A stretch of DNA of 64,000 bases, from the NCBI GenBank assembly GCA_016235165.1, contig JACRLX010000012.1, forward strand, positions 1-64,000, given 5' to 3'. The translations under genes and the position numbers were made by a program. Below are positions 26,531-36,795 of the stretch, in pieces. This DNA is from Rhodocyclales bacterium (lineage in GTDB: Bacteria; Pseudomonadota; Gammaproteobacteria; Burkholderiales; Rhodocyclaceae). The notes under the pieces are model-generated. The model ran no database searches, was not told the origin of the DNA, and saw nothing but the letters and a program-made list of their open reading frames with translations. How positions within the stretch are numbered: the stretch's first letter is position 1; every line of letters begins with the position of its first letter.

Positions 26531-28440
26531 CACGCCGCCCTGATCGCGATGGTCCGGCCCTTGCGCAGGCGGCCCATGACATGCATCTCGCAGGCCTTGC
26601 AGTCGAATTTCAGGGTCAGGCGTTCCTTGCCATTGACCAGCACCATCGGCTCCGCATTCACGCCCTTGACCCAGCCCTTGGCTTCCCTGGGGCAGAGGCT
26701 GTGGCTGTAGCGCAGGCAGTGCCTGGTGATCATCAGCGAGACCTCGCCGGGGGTCGTGTCGGCTTCGTAGGCGTCGGCGATCAGTTCGACGCCATGGCGG
26801 CGGTAGAAGGCGCGGGCGTGGGCATTGAGCACGTTGGCGAGGTAGTAGAGTTCGCGCTCGGGGTAGGGCACCGGCGGTTCCACTGGCTGGGCGCGCGGCA
26901 GGCGCGGGCGGGTGGTTTCGCGCGCGGCGGTCAGCGCGTCGATGGCCTCGCGGCGCAGCGCGTTGATGGTCGCGGCGGGGAGGAACCAGGCCTCGGCGAG
27001 CTTGACGTTCACCTCGCGGGCGTGGAAGTCGGTCGTGCCCAGCTTGCCCAGGCCCTCGGCCAGGGCGCTGAAGGCGCGCGGCGGATTCTTCGCCGCCTCT
27101 TTGGCATGGACCACCGTGGCGCCGGCGCTGGTGCCGTCCTCGTCGCGCGCCGTGAGGCGGAAGCCGTCGGCGGTCTCGCCGAGATCCAGCGTCAGCGCGA
27201 TGCGGCGTTCGGCGGAGTCCTTCTCCAGCAGTCGTTCGAAGGCCTGGTCGCGGTTGCGATGGATTTCGGTGCCGGGCTTGAGGCTTTCGGCATCTTCCGG
27301 CATGGCGTTCGGATACAGGCGCCAGTGGCGGCCGCGGCGCTCGGCGACATTGATGCGCAGGCCGGTGATCTTGCGGCCGCGGCCGAGATAGCTGACGCCG
27401 TCGCCGTTGGCGAATTCCTCGTTGCTGTCGAGCTCGAACCAGTCGGGGCCGAGCCTGGTCACGCTGCCGCTGGCCGCACCGGCGAAGCCGGGCGCGTCGA
27501 AGGCGCCGATGTCGGGCTGGCGCCCATTCACGAAATAGTCGGTGGCGCCGCGGTTGAAGCTCTTTTCCGGGCGCGGCGTGAAGCTGTAGGTGCAGCGGCC
27601 CGACGAGGCATGCGCATAGCGTTCCGGTGCGTTCTCGATGATGCGGTCGAGCAACTGCCGGTAGTGGGCGGTGGCGTTCTTGACGTAGGCCATGTCCTTC
27701 AGGCGGCCTTCGATCTTGAAGGAGCGGATGCCGGCGTCGGCCAGGGCGCGCAGGTTGGCGCTCTGGTCGTTGTCCTTCATCGACAGCAGGTGCTTGTCGA
27801 AGGCGACGATGCGGCCCTGGGCGTCTTCGAGGTTGTAGGGCAGGCGGCAGGCCTGCGAGCATTCGCCGCGATTGGCGCTGCGCCCGGTGTGGGCGTGGCT
27901 GATGTAGCACTGCCCGGAGAAGGCCACGCAGAGCGCGCCGTGGATGAAGAATTCGAGGATGGGCGCCGTGTTACCAGCGCCGACTTTTGACCGTATCGCA
28001 GCGATCTCCGGCAGCGACAGCTCGCGCGCCAGCACCATTTGCGAGAAGCCGGCGTCGGCGAGGAACTTTGCCTTCGCCGGCGTGCGGATGTCGCACTGGG
28101 TCGAGGCGTGCAGCTGGAGCGGCGGCAGGTCGAGTTCGAGCAGGCCCATGTCCTGCACGATCAGGGCATCCGCCCCGGCCTCGTACATCTGCCAGGCCAG
28201 GCGGCGGGCGTCCTCGATTTCCTCGTCGCGAATAATCGTGTTGAGGGTGATGAAGAGCTTGGCGTGGAAGCGGTGCGCATAGGCCGCCAGGCGCTCGATG
28301 TCGGCCACGCCGTTGCCGGCGCCGTGGCGCGCGCCGAACTCGGGCCCGCCGATATACACGGCATCGGCGCCGTGCTTGACGGCCTCGATGCCGATCTCGG
28401 CATTGCGGGCGGGGGCGAGGAGTTCCAGGGTAGCGGGCAT
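26530..28440 (-). CDS. rlhA: U32 peptidase-family protein, RlhA-type 23S rRNA hydroxylase
   Basis: In E. coli RlhA makes 5-hydroxycytidine at C2501 of 23S rRNA. The 636-residue protein aligns with it along its whole length: ELLAPARNAEIGIEAVKHGADAVYIGG, LHASTQCDIRT, FFIHGALCVAFSGQCYISH, the Cys cluster SANRGECSQACRLPY, LLSMKDNDQ, SFKIEGRLKDM and a C-terminal CKACEMHVMGR. Compared with E. coli about five extra residues (within [10 protein letters not shown]) stand before EFFIHG; they are encoded by the dispersed motif and match a segment of GcvP. It is followed by dusC, so an RNA-modification operon is likely. Confidence 0.88.
   Translation of the reverse strand: MPATLELLAPARNAEIGIEAVKHGADAVYIGGPEFGARHGAGNGVADIERLAAYAHRFHAKLFITLNTIIRDEEIEDARRLAWQMYEAGADALIVQDMGLLELDLPPLQLHASTQCDIRTPAKAKFLADAGFSQMVLARELSLPEIAAIRSKVGAGNTAPILEFFIHGALCVAFSGQCYISHAHTGRSANRGECSQACRLPYNLEDAQGRIVAFDKHLLSMKDNDQSANLRALADAGIRSFKIEGRLKDMAYVKNATAHYRQLLDRIIENAPERYAHASSGRCTYSFTPRPEKSFNRGATDYFVNGRQPDIGAFDAPGFAGAASGSVTRLGPDWFELDSNEEFANGDGVSYLGRGRKITGLRINVAERRGRHWRLYPNAMPEDAESLKPGTEIHRNRDQAFERLLEKDSAERRIALTLDLGETADGFRLTARDEDGTSAGATVVHAKEAAKNPPRAFSALAEGLGKLGTTDFHAREVNVKLAEAWFLPAATINALRREAIDALTAARETTRPRLPRAQPVEPPVPYPERELYYLANVLNAHARAFYRRHGVELIADAYEADTTPGEVSLMITRHCLRYSHSLCPREAKGWVKGVNAEPMVLVNGKERLTLKFDCKACEMHVMGRLRKGRTIAIRAA
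27965..27987 (+). repeat. dispersed motif, copy 8 (antisense inside rlhA)
   Basis: GCCGT, GTTACC, A, GCGCCGACTT, T, with TG following. The gene reads K-V-G-A-G-N-T-A. It differs at one base from the copy in gcvP over 26 positions. Confidence 0.7.
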
Positions 28441-28509
28441 GGGGCGCCGATTTTACCGGAGCGGCCGGCGTGGTCCGTGGCGGCATTGCCGGAGGACTAC
28501 AATCGCGCC

Positions 28510-28792
28510 ATGACCACGGCAAGCGCTCACGGCATCCAGTTTCCCGCCGCCACCGATGGTTCGCGCGGCAGTTCCCAGGCCGGCACCCGCATCGTCGCGG
28601 CGGCCCTGCATGCGCTCGACCCGGCCTTGGCCGAGCGGGTGCTCGCCGAACGGCAATGGCGGCGCAATTACCCGTACCACATCCGCGCCCTGGTGCGCCA
28701 CGCCCTGCCCGATGCCGGCCTGGCCCTACCTGCCGCGCACGGCGCTGCCCTTCGCCGCGGCGATGGGCTGGGCCGCCGGCAAGCCGGGATGA
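28510..28792 (+). pseudogene. small conserved-looking gene with a probable frameshift
   Basis: From ATG 28510 about 68 codons look genuine (ALDPALAERVLAERQWRRNY, HIRALVRHALPDAG). At about 28715 the natural-looking continuation moves to the next frame (WPYLPRTALPFAAAMGWAAG) and ends at TGA 28790-28792, which overlaps the ATG of the lipoprotein gene in the usual ATGA fashion. In the starting frame the sequence runs on into the lipoprotein gene without a stop. Either the gene is broken or there is a sequencing error. Function unknown. Confidence 0.4.
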
Positions 28793-29289
28793 GGCCGATG
28801 CGCGCCTTGCCTTTCATCCTTGCCTCGACACTGCTGGCTGCTTGCGCCGGGGTGCCGATCGAGCCGCCGCGCATCGAGCGCCTGAGCGCCGAGCAGCTGG
28901 AGGCGCGCCTTCCGCCCCCGGCGGCGGCCATGCCGCTGGAGCAGATCGTCGTCCTGTCGAAGCAGGGCGTGGCGGCCGGGGAAATCATTGCCCGCATCAA
29001 GGCCTCGGCCTCGCGCTACCGCCTGTCGGCAACGCAACTGGTCGAGCTGGCGCGCGAGGGTGTGGCGCTGGCGGTGCTGGACCATCTGGTGGCGGCCGAA
29101 CGCCAACGTATTTTCGAAGAACTGGCGGCCGATGCCAACCATCGCGACCAGGCCTGCCGCGAACGCATCGCGCAGGAGGTGCAGGCCTGCCGCAACCAAT
29201 ACATGGGGCCGCTCCTGGTGCCGGGCCCGTATCCGATGTTCAACTGCTTTCCGCTCGGCCCCGGCTCGCCGTATTGGCGTTGCATGTAA
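28789..29289 (+). CDS. lipoprotein of unknown function
   Basis: A 166-residue protein whose N-terminus, MRPMRALPFILASTLLAACAG, ends in the lipobox LAAC, so it should be lipid-anchored in the envelope. After the Cys come a Pro/Glu-rich part, an amphipathic region (VVLSKQGVAAGEIIARIKAS and LVELAREGVALAVLDHLV, resembling short helical repeats), an Arg/Gln-rich helix with three Cys and a Pro/Gly-rich end with Cys (NCFPLGPGSPYWRCM). No family recognised. An in-frame second ATG at 28798 would also give the lipobox. Confidence 0.7.
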   Translation: MRPMRALPFILASTLLAACAGVPIEPPRIERLSAEQLEARLPPPAAAMPLEQIVVLSKQGVAAGEIIARIKASASRYRLSATQLVELAREGVALAVLDHLVAAERQRIFEELAADANHRDQACRERIAQEVQACRNQYMGPLLVPGPYPMFNCFPLGPGSPYWRCM

Positions 29290-29309
29290 ACTGTACATAG
29301 GCATCGACC

Positions 29310-29468
29310 GTGAAACGCATCGTCCGGATCCTCGCCTTGCGCGCCCCTGCCATGGCGCCAGTCGCACCGCCGCCGGGACACCCCTCGCCGCAACAGGCGC
29401 GCGAGCTGCGGATGCCGGAAAAGCCGCAAGGAAACCGCCTGCACCGGGCTTATCGACAGAAGGCGTAA
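29310..29468 (+). CDS. possible 52-residue basic peptide
   Basis: GTG 29310 to TAA 29468 gives VKRIVRILALRAPAMAPVAPP and then PGHPSPQQARELRMPEKPQ with a basic end. It occupies most of the gap between the lipoprotein and the transporter genes. There is no clear ribosome site and no known relative, so this is a tentative call. Confidence 0.25.
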   Translation: MKRIVRILALRAPAMAPVAPPPGHPSPQQARELRMPEKPQGNRLHRAYRQKA

Positions 29469-29534
29469 ACTGCTGATGGAATAAACGGCGAAGTCGCCGC
29501 GTCTACCGGCGACAGGACAACAGGGGAGGGTGAA

Positions 29535-31220
29535 ATGATCTACACGAAAAAGTCTCCGGCGTTGCTGATCATTGGCGTATTGATGCTGTGCTGGGGCTGG
29601 CTTAACACCGGCGGCATGGTCGACGGCATGCAGTCCTGGCTACAGCGCAGCGCCTATTCCGACCACCTCAAGGTGAAGGAAAAATTCGAGGCCGAGCTGC
29701 GGGTCGCCACCGAGGTGGCCAAGGCGGAAGGCAAGCCGGCGCCGCAGATGAGCATGCCGAAGTCGAAGTTCGACAAGGCCAAGGCCGGCCAGGCGCGGCT
29801 GGCCTACATCTTCGGCAGCGCCTTCGTGCTGTTCGGGCTCATTGTCCTGGCCTGGCGGCCGAAGGAAGGCAATGTCGACTACTACCTTTCCGTGGTGCCG
29901 GGTTTCGCCTTCGTCTTCTCGATAGCCTGCGCGGTGCGCTGGTGGCTCGATCCGGTGTTCGCCAACTGGGGAGCCATGGTGAAGTCCTCAGGCACCTTGT
30001 CCTGGGACTTCGCCAAGATCTTCAACCTCAATTACGTGGTGCTCGGCATCGTCATCGGCATCGTCATTGCCAACGTCACGCGCATACCGGCCTGGGCCGC
30101 GAGTGGCGTGCGCACCGCGCGCCTGTTCCTCAAGACCGGCGTGATCCTGCTCGGCGCGCTCTACTCGGCGACCGAACTGGCGCAGCTCGGCGCGCTGTCG
30201 GTGGTGATGATCGGCATCTTCGTCCTCGGCTCGGTCTGGCTGGTGCTGATCATGGGCCGGCGCATGGAGGCCGGCAACTCGATGACCGGCATCCTCTCCG
30301 CCGGCGTCGGCGTCTGCGGCGTCTCGGCGGCGGTGGCGGCAGCGCCCGTGGTGCAGGCGCGGCCGATCGACATCGCCTATACCATCGGCACCATCCTGCT
30401 GTGGGGCGTCGGCTGCATGTTCATCTTCCCCACCATCGGCCAGATGTTCGGCATGGGGCCGGTGCAGTTCGGCGCCTGGGCCGGCACCGGCATCCTCAAC
30501 TCGGCGCAGGTGGCGGGCGCCGCGCTGGCCTACGATCCGACCGGCATCGAGACGCTGAAGGTGGCGGAGATCTTCAACATCACGCGCGTGCTGTTCCTGC
30601 CCATCATCGTGGTCTGGCTCGCCGCCTGGTACGTCAAGCACGAGGAAGGCGCCGAGCGCGTGGCGCTGGGCGAGGTGCTCTACAGCAAGTTCCCGGTCTT
30701 CGTGATCGGCTTCCTGCTGATGTTCCTGCTCAGCTCGACGGGCATGTTCACCCCGGCCGGGCACTACCAGGGCAAGTATTTCAGCGGTGAGCAGGTCAAG
30801 GAGGACAACCTGCTGCGGCCCAAGGAGCTGCGCGCCCTGGAAGCGTCGCTGCCGGTGGTCAAGGAAGCTGTGCAGGCGCAGGCGCTGAAGGAACTGATCG
30901 AAAAGCGCAAGCTCTCCTCGCGCGCGCAGGACGATTCGCTGAAATACGTCGCGCGCCTCAAGGAGCTGGACCCGCTGGCCAAGGCGGCGATCGAGAAGGC
31001 GAGCAAGGCCGCCTGGCATGATTCCAGGATCATCGGCGCCTTCCGCGACTGGCTGGCCTGGCTGTTCTCGATCGGCCTCACCGGCCTGGGCATGCAGATC
31101 ACGGCCAAGACCATCAAGCAGGCGGGCGGCAAGCCGCTGATCATCGGCGGCATCGTCGGCACCATCAAGGCGGTCGGTTCGCTGATCGTGGTGTTGCTGT
31201 TCGTGCGCGAATTCGTCTGA
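29535..31220 (+). CDS. UPF0324/YeiH-type putative sulfate exporter, enlarged
   Basis: Integral membrane protein of 561 residues in the Cons_hypoth698 (YeiH) family, proposed to export sulfate or similar anions. Family core: LFLKTGVILLGALYSATELAQLG, GILSAGVGVCGVSAAVAAAPVV and GTGILNSAQVAGAALAY. Usual members have 330-350 residues; here there is an N-terminal extension with a charged segment (about 40-90) and a polar insertion of about 100 residues before the last two helices (about 400-500, rich in Lys/Glu/Ala). A good GGGGAGGG ribosome site precedes the ATG. It is followed by a 43-residue membrane peptide and a universal stress protein. Confidence 0.85.
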   Translation: MIYTKKSPALLIIGVLMLCWGWLNTGGMVDGMQSWLQRSAYSDHLKVKEKFEAELRVATEVAKAEGKPAPQMSMPKSKFDKAKAGQARLAYIFGSAFVLFGLIVLAWRPKEGNVDYYLSVVPGFAFVFSIACAVRWWLDPVFANWGAMVKSSGTLSWDFAKIFNLNYVVLGIVIGIVIANVTRIPAWAASGVRTARLFLKTGVILLGALYSATELAQLGALSVVMIGIFVLGSVWLVLIMGRRMEAGNSMTGILSAGVGVCGVSAAVAAAPVVQARPIDIAYTIGTILLWGVGCMFIFPTIGQMFGMGPVQFGAWAGTGILNSAQVAGAALAYDPTGIETLKVAEIFNITRVLFLPIIVVWLAAWYVKHEEGAERVALGEVLYSKFPVFVIGFLLMFLLSSTGMFTPAGHYQGKYFSGEQVKEDNLLRPKELRALEASLPVVKEAVQAQALKELIEKRKLSSRAQDDSLKYVARLKELDPLAKAAIEKASKAAWHDSRIIGAFRDWLAWLFSIGLTGLGMQITAKTIKQAGGKPLIIGGIVGTIKAVGSLIVVLLFVREFV

Positions 31221-31238
31221 CAGCGAAAGGGGATCAAC

Positions 31239-31370
31239 ATGGAAGAGCATAAATTCGAACGCGGCACGCAAATCACGATATTCCGCAGCGATCGCATGGA
31301 AGACGTCTCGGCGCTGGTCCTGGCCTTCATCATCGCCATGGGAATCCTGTTCGTGGTCGGCAACAATTAG
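31239..31370 (+). CDS. 43-residue single-helix membrane peptide
   Basis: ATG 31239 follows AAAGGGGATCAAC, a good ribosome site, 18 bases after the transporter stop. The peptide has a polar start (MEEHKFERGTQITIFRSDRM) and one membrane helix (VSALVLAFIIAMGILFVVGNN). Position, spacing and composition suggest a small accessory subunit or regulator of the transporter encoded just upstream, as known for other bacterial transporters; this is inferred. It is too short for usual gene callers. Confidence 0.65.
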   Translation: MEEHKFERGTQITIFRSDRMEDVSALVLAFIIAMGILFVVGNN

Positions 31371-31416
31371 CCTTGCCGGCCATTCCGACCAGCCTGGCCA
31401 GTGTGGCGGGGTTTGC

Positions 31417-31875
31417 ATGAAGCCGCCGCGCATCCTGCTGCTTGGCCACCACGGCACGCCCGGCGCGGCGCGCGCCGAGGCGCTGGCCTTCGAGGTTGCC
31501 CTGCCGGGCGTGACCACGGTCGTCCATGCTCTTGTCGTGCCCGACTTCTGGGACGGCATGCAGGGTGACGACTGGCTCAACAATGCCTCGACCCGCGACG
31601 ACTTCGCCCGTCACCTGGAAGGGCAGATCGCCGCGGAAACGCGGCAGCAGATCGAGGTGCTGAAGGCGCGCTGCGCCGCGCGTGGCCTGGGCTACCAAAG
31701 CCTGGTCGCCTTCGGCGATCCGGCCGAAAAGCTGCTGGCGATGGCGCAGGAGTCCGGCGCCGAATTAGTGGTCATCGGGCCGCCGCGCGCCAAGGGCGAG
31801 CCGGGCTACCGTTCGCGCATGAAGCTCGAAACGCTGGCACAGGGACTGGCTTGCCCGCTGCTGATCGCGCGCTGA
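31417..31875 (+). CDS. universal stress protein (UspA family)
   Basis: A 152-residue UspA fold: ILLLGHHGTPGAARAEALAF at the start, an ELVVIGPPRAKGEPG segment where the ATP-binding G-2X-G-9X-G(S/T) motif is expected, and PLLIAR at the end. The motif is only partly kept (GPPRAKG), so ATP binding is uncertain. It lies behind the anion transporter and its small peptide, on the same strand, and overlaps the next frame. Confidence 0.85.
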   Translation: MKPPRILLLGHHGTPGAARAEALAFEVALPGVTTVVHALVVPDFWDGMQGDDWLNNASTRDDFARHLEGQIAAETRQQIEVLKARCAARGLGYQSLVAFGDPAEKLLAMAQESGAELVVIGPPRAKGEPGYRSRMKLETLAQGLACPLLIAR

Positions 31876-32486
31876 ACCCTGCCCCCGGTTCGGCGTCTCC
31901 GGAGGCCGACGCCGCTTGGGCGGCGGTTGAGCTTCCCGTGGCCGCGTCGGTGATCGGTGACCTGCTGGCCGATCCGCAGTTGCTGCTGCGGCTCAATCCC
32001 TGTCTGACATTCGAACGCCTCGAATGCCTGTCCGACGGCCGCTTGCGCGCGGACTTCGCCAACGAATCCAACGGCATGCGCCTGGCGACAGAAATCGAGG
32101 TGCTCGCCGGCACGGCACCGGCACGCTTGACGTTGCGCTACGCGGCCGGGATCAAGCGCGAGACCCGGCTCGGCGTAACGTCCATCGCGAGCGGAGCACG
32201 GATCGAGGTCACCGAGGTCTATGCCGCGGCGGATACGAGCGATGCAGAGTCCCGGTTGGGCGAGGTGGATCGCAGCCTCCTGCCTTGGGTTGCGGCACTG
32301 CGCCGGCACCTGTTGCGCGAGGCGCGCTGGGGCTTCCTGCCCGGCTACGCCTGGTGGTCGCGCCGCTTCTGGCCGTCGATGACGCCGGGTCAGCGCCGCG
32401 TCGCCTGGCTGCTGATCTGGACCACGGCGCTCGAGTTCGTCGTCTTCGCCGCCGTGCTGGCGATCTATTTGTCAGCTGGTGGCTGA
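31851..32486 (+). CDS. protein of unknown function with C-terminal membrane helix
   Basis: A 211-residue frame that begins at TTG 31851 inside the stress protein gene, with AGGGA just upstream; a later GTG at 31938 is an alternative. The first 140 residues (DLLADPQLLLRLNPCLTFER, RLTLRYAAGIKRETRL) look like an SRPBCC-type helix-grip domain, and the end is one hydrophobic helix (LLIWTTALEFVVFAAVLAIYL). It could be a membrane-anchored lipid- or cofactor-binding protein. Not recognised as a named family. Confidence 0.6.
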   Translation: MPAADRALNPAPGSASPEADAAWAAVELPVAASVIGDLLADPQLLLRLNPCLTFERLECLSDGRLRADFANESNGMRLATEIEVLAGTAPARLTLRYAAGIKRETRLGVTSIASGARIEVTEVYAAADTSDAESRLGEVDRSLLPWVAALRRHLLREARWGFLPGYAWWSRRFWPSMTPGQRRVAWLLIWTTALEFVVFAAVLAIYLSAGG

Positions 32487-32490
32487 TGGG

Positions 32491-32722
32491 CTAGCCGACT
32501 ACCGTGATCACCACGCGCCGCGTGTGTGGCGCGCTGCGATGCTCCCAGAGGTAGATGCCCTGCCAGGTGCCGAGCAGCAGGCGACCGCCGCAACCGGAAC
32601 CGTGACCGAGCTTCCCGAGAGCACGCTGCGGGCATCGGCTGCCATGTCGTCGTCACCCTCGTGGTCATGCCGATAGGCCGGGTCGCCGTCGGGAGCCCAG
32701 CGCTGCGCCAGGGTTTCGAGGC
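32491..32722 (-). pseudogene. yjbQ: YjbQ-family remnant, 5'-truncated and frameshifted
   Basis: YjbQ (UPF0047) proteins are about 135 residues. Here the last two thirds are visible: LETLAQRWAPDGDPAYRH and DDDMAADARSVLSGSSVTVP in one frame, then, after a shift near 32585, GGRLLLGTWQGIYLWEHR and VVITVVG with a stop at 32491. The N-terminal third is missing: upstream of about 32722 the frame changes to unrelated sequence (GPLRGDHYNNVPGLTGGQTR). The gene is dead by both truncation and frameshift. The unrelated segment could mark the other side of a deletion or insertion. Confidence 0.75.
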
Positions 32723-32856
32723 CAAGGCGCGCCCTGTGGCGGGTTTGACCGCCGGTAAGTCCTGGCACGTTGTTGTAGTGGTCACCGCGGAGCGGGCCTA
32801 TGCGAGATTCTTCGAACAGTTGCTTCGCGCACTTGTACCGCCCTTACCGGGAGGCA

Positions 32857-33789
32857 TCACCTGACCGTCGGATCAGCAATCGGAAAGACAAGAAACTTCT
32901 CGTAGGAGACGGGTCCCTGCTTCCGTTTGCTGTACAGGCCAGCCTTGGCATCAAGTTCGGCAAACGGAATCTTCGCCAATCTGAACCATTCACCGGGGGT
33001 TAGCTCGATCTCCCATTTCGTAGCGAAGGTGTCCCAGGCCGCGAAAACGCGCTTGCGCCGCCTTTCGAGCTTTTCCGCGCGTGCAGAATCGTCCAGGTAA
33101 TTGAAGTTTGACGACCGCACGTGCCAAGCATAGGCGCGTGGGCAGAGTACGCGCCTGAATTGCGCTCCGACCGCGCGCAGGCCGAAATCGATATCGGACA
33201 TGTAGCCGCAATAGTCGATGTCGAAACCGCCGATCGCATCGAGCAGGGCGCGACTGACCATGAAGGCGTCGCCGATCAGGAATGGATCGTCAACCAGAGC
33301 TGCGTCTTCTAGCGCATAGCGTGCCGCGGCGAAGTCGACCAGCGCCTGCCATCCATCGGCAGACTGCTTTTCGGCGAGGTTATGGCTGGGAAGATCGTTG
33401 TCGACGAAGTTCGAGACGCCTCGCGCTATGCCGATTGTGGGGTCCGACATGGTTTCAAGCAGGGCAGCGACATAGCTCGGGGTGATGAATATGTCATTGG
33501 ACACGAACAACACACGTTCCCCGCGCGCCTCATTGAGCAGGCAGTTCACGCTTTGCGAATATTCGAGGTTCTCCGGAAAATGATAGATGCGGGTATTGGG
33601 ATGGAACTCTGCCGCATCGTGAAAGAGCGGCAGCATGTCGTCGGGCGAGGCATCGTCGATCAGCAGCAGCTCGAAGTCGCCGACTACCGAGGCGAAGATG
33701 CTCTTCAGACATTCCTCGGTGATGGCGACATTGCCGTGGGCGGCGACGCCGATACTGAGCACTCCTGCTGCGGGAGCTATTCTTTCCAC
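32857..33789 (-). CDS. family 2 glycosyltransferase
   Basis: A 310-residue GT-A glycosyltransferase. The nucleotide-binding part reads SIGVAAHGNVAITEECLKSI, FELLLIDDASPDD, and the metal site region FVSNDIFI replaces the usual DxD; GDAFMVSRALLDAIGGFDIDY is the acceptor loop. It may add a sugar to a surface glycan or protein; no donor can be read. Start: a GTG at 33789 four bases past the stop of the preceding gene; the open frame runs further but inside that gene. Downstream lies the broken yjbQ. Confidence 0.82.
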   Translation of the reverse strand: MERIAPAAGVLSIGVAAHGNVAITEECLKSIFASVVGDFELLLIDDASPDDMLPLFHDAAEFHPNTRIYHFPENLEYSQSVNCLLNEARGERVLFVSNDIFITPSYVAALLETMSDPTIGIARGVSNFVDNDLPSHNLAEKQSADGWQALVDFAAARYALEDAALVDDPFLIGDAFMVSRALLDAIGGFDIDYCGYMSDIDFGLRAVGAQFRRVLCPRAYAWHVRSSNFNYLDDSARAEKLERRRKRVFAAWDTFATKWEIELTPGEWFRLAKIPFAELDAKAGLYSKRKQGPVSYEKFLVFPIADPTVR

Positions 33790-33793
33790 GCGA

Positions 33794-34468
33794 TCACTTT
33801 CCCAGCGGCGCCCGCAGCCGCGCGAAATCGGCCGGTGCGACGTATTGCAGGACTTCCTTGCCCTTGCCGTCGAGCACCACGTCCAGCCCCTTTTCCGGAT
33901 AGAGGAAGTGCTCCAGGGTTTCGCCCTGGGGAATGCGCTCGGCGGGAGTGCCGAAGCGTTGCAGGATGACGGCTTCATCGAGGCTGGCGGCGGGGATGAA
34001 CACCAGCGTCGCCAGCGGCATGTTCTCCGCGCGCTGGCGATCGGCGTCGCCGAGGATGAATTTGCGGATGCCGGTTTCCAGGTGGTCGGTCTTGGCCGCC
34101 CGCTCGCGCATGGCTTCCAGCTCGGCCTGGCTGGCGGCGATGCCGATCACCAGCTTGCCGCTCAGCGGTCCGATCGAAACGCTTTCGAAATAGGCTTCGA
34201 GCGTCAGGGGTTGGTCCTGCGGTGCCAGCAGGGCGAGTTTGAGAACCTCGGGAAAAGCGCGTTGCGCATCGGCCAGGGTGCTCGGCCGCGCGCCGCCGAG
34301 CGTGAGACCGAACACGCGCGATGCCCCTGTCGTCGGCAGCTCGATTTGCCACGGCATGCCGTGGGTGATAGGCGGCGAGGCTTCCTGCTTCGGCGGTAAC
34401 AGCAGCGGCGCCGCCAGCACGGCGATCAGCAGCGCGGTGACGCCGGTGGCGATCTTCAGGCGCGACAT
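33794..34468 (-). CDS. membrane-anchored protein of unknown function
   Basis: A 224-residue protein with one N-terminal hydrophobic segment (IATGVTALLIAVLAAPLLL) that is a membrane anchor or uncleaved signal; the rest would face the periplasm. No catalytic pattern is evident. It lies 10 bases after ettA and 4 bases before the glycosyltransferase, so all three are probably one transcript. Confidence 0.65.
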   Translation of the reverse strand: MSRLKIATGVTALLIAVLAAPLLLPPKQEASPPITHGMPWQIELPTTGASRVFGLTLGGARPSTLADAQRAFPEVLKLALLAPQDQPLTLEAYFESVSIGPLSGKLVIGIAASQAELEAMRERAAKTDHLETGIRKFILGDADRQRAENMPLATLVFIPAASLDEAVILQRFGTPAERIPQGETLEHFLYPEKGLDVVLDGKGKEVLQYVAPADFARLRAPLGK

Positions 34469-34478
34469 CAACGTGACA

Positions 34479-36143
<1,665 letters not shown>

Positions 36144-36165
36144 GGTGCTTTCGGGATGAAGTGGT

Positions 36166-36483
36166 TCAGAAACCGGTGAAAAGAAAATCCAGCGCGGCGA
36201 GGATCTCGTCGCGCTGGGCGGAAAGGTTGGCGACGGGCTCCTTCAGCGTCCGCCGCTTGATGGCGGCAAGTTCCTGCGTCATGACGATCAACTTGCGTCC
36301 GGATACCTTTACCGGCGGATTCAGCCGAACCACCGGAATGTGGTCGATCACCGTCGGCAGCCCGAGGGGTACGACGACCGTGGTCGGGATGTTGCCGAGC
36401 AGGGCGGTCTGCACTTCCAGCAGGTAGGGAAATCCCGGCGCCTGGGCCGCGTTGGGATTCCGATAGACATCCAGATGGGCCAT
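36166..36483 (-). CDS. ccdB: CcdB-family toxin
   Basis: A 105-residue CcdB-like protein: FDVYRNPN-like start (AHLDVYRNPNAAQAPGFPYLLEVQ), VVVPLGLPTVIDHIPVVRLNPPV and a final LDFLFTGF. F-plasmid CcdB poisons DNA gyrase through its last residues Trp-Gly-Ile; here they are Thr-Gly-Phe, so gyrase poisoning may be altered or lost. It overlaps ccdA by one base and ends 22 bases before ettA. Confidence 0.9.
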   Translation of the reverse strand: MAHLDVYRNPNAAQAPGFPYLLEVQTALLGNIPTTVVVPLGLPTVIDHIPVVRLNPPVKVSGRKLIVMTQELAAIKRRTLKEPVANLSAQRDEILAALDFLFTGF

Positions 36484-36713
36484 CAGAACAGACGCAGGCC
36501 GTCGCTCCAAAGGCCGTCGCGTTCGATGTGGCGGTTGTAGGCCTCGATCGCGGCCTTGTTCTGCTCCAGCCATTCGGCTTCGCGCCGCTTTTTCAGTTCG
36601 GCGGCCAGCGCGTTTTCCAGGGTTTGCGAAAGGTTGATCTTGCGCGCGCGGGCTTCTTCCAGCAGGTCGGCACGGACCGTCAGGTTGGCGGGTTTCTTGG
36701 GCTGGGCGCTCAT
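36483..36713 (-). CDS. ccdA: CcdA-family antitoxin
   Basis: A 76-residue antitoxin. The N-terminal ribbon-helix-helix (KPANLTVRADLLEEARARKINLSQTLENAL) binds DNA and autoregulates; the C-terminal stretch (EWLEQNKAAIEAYNRHIERDGLW) is the toxin-neutralising tail. Length and order before the toxin are as in the F-plasmid pair. An AT-rich stretch just upstream (GCGCGCAATTTACGCGCATC region at about 36735-36780, with inverted GCGC-rich arms) is a likely promoter and operator. Confidence 0.9.
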   Translation of the reverse strand: MSAQPKKPANLTVRADLLEEARARKINLSQTLENALAAELKKRREAEWLEQNKAAIEAYNRHIERDGLWSDGLRLF

Positions 36714-36795
36714 GGTGTGATCTCCTGCGTTGCTGGTGCGCGCAATTTACGCGCATCATTCATGCGCGTCAAATTGTAAACTGACATGAAGCAGC

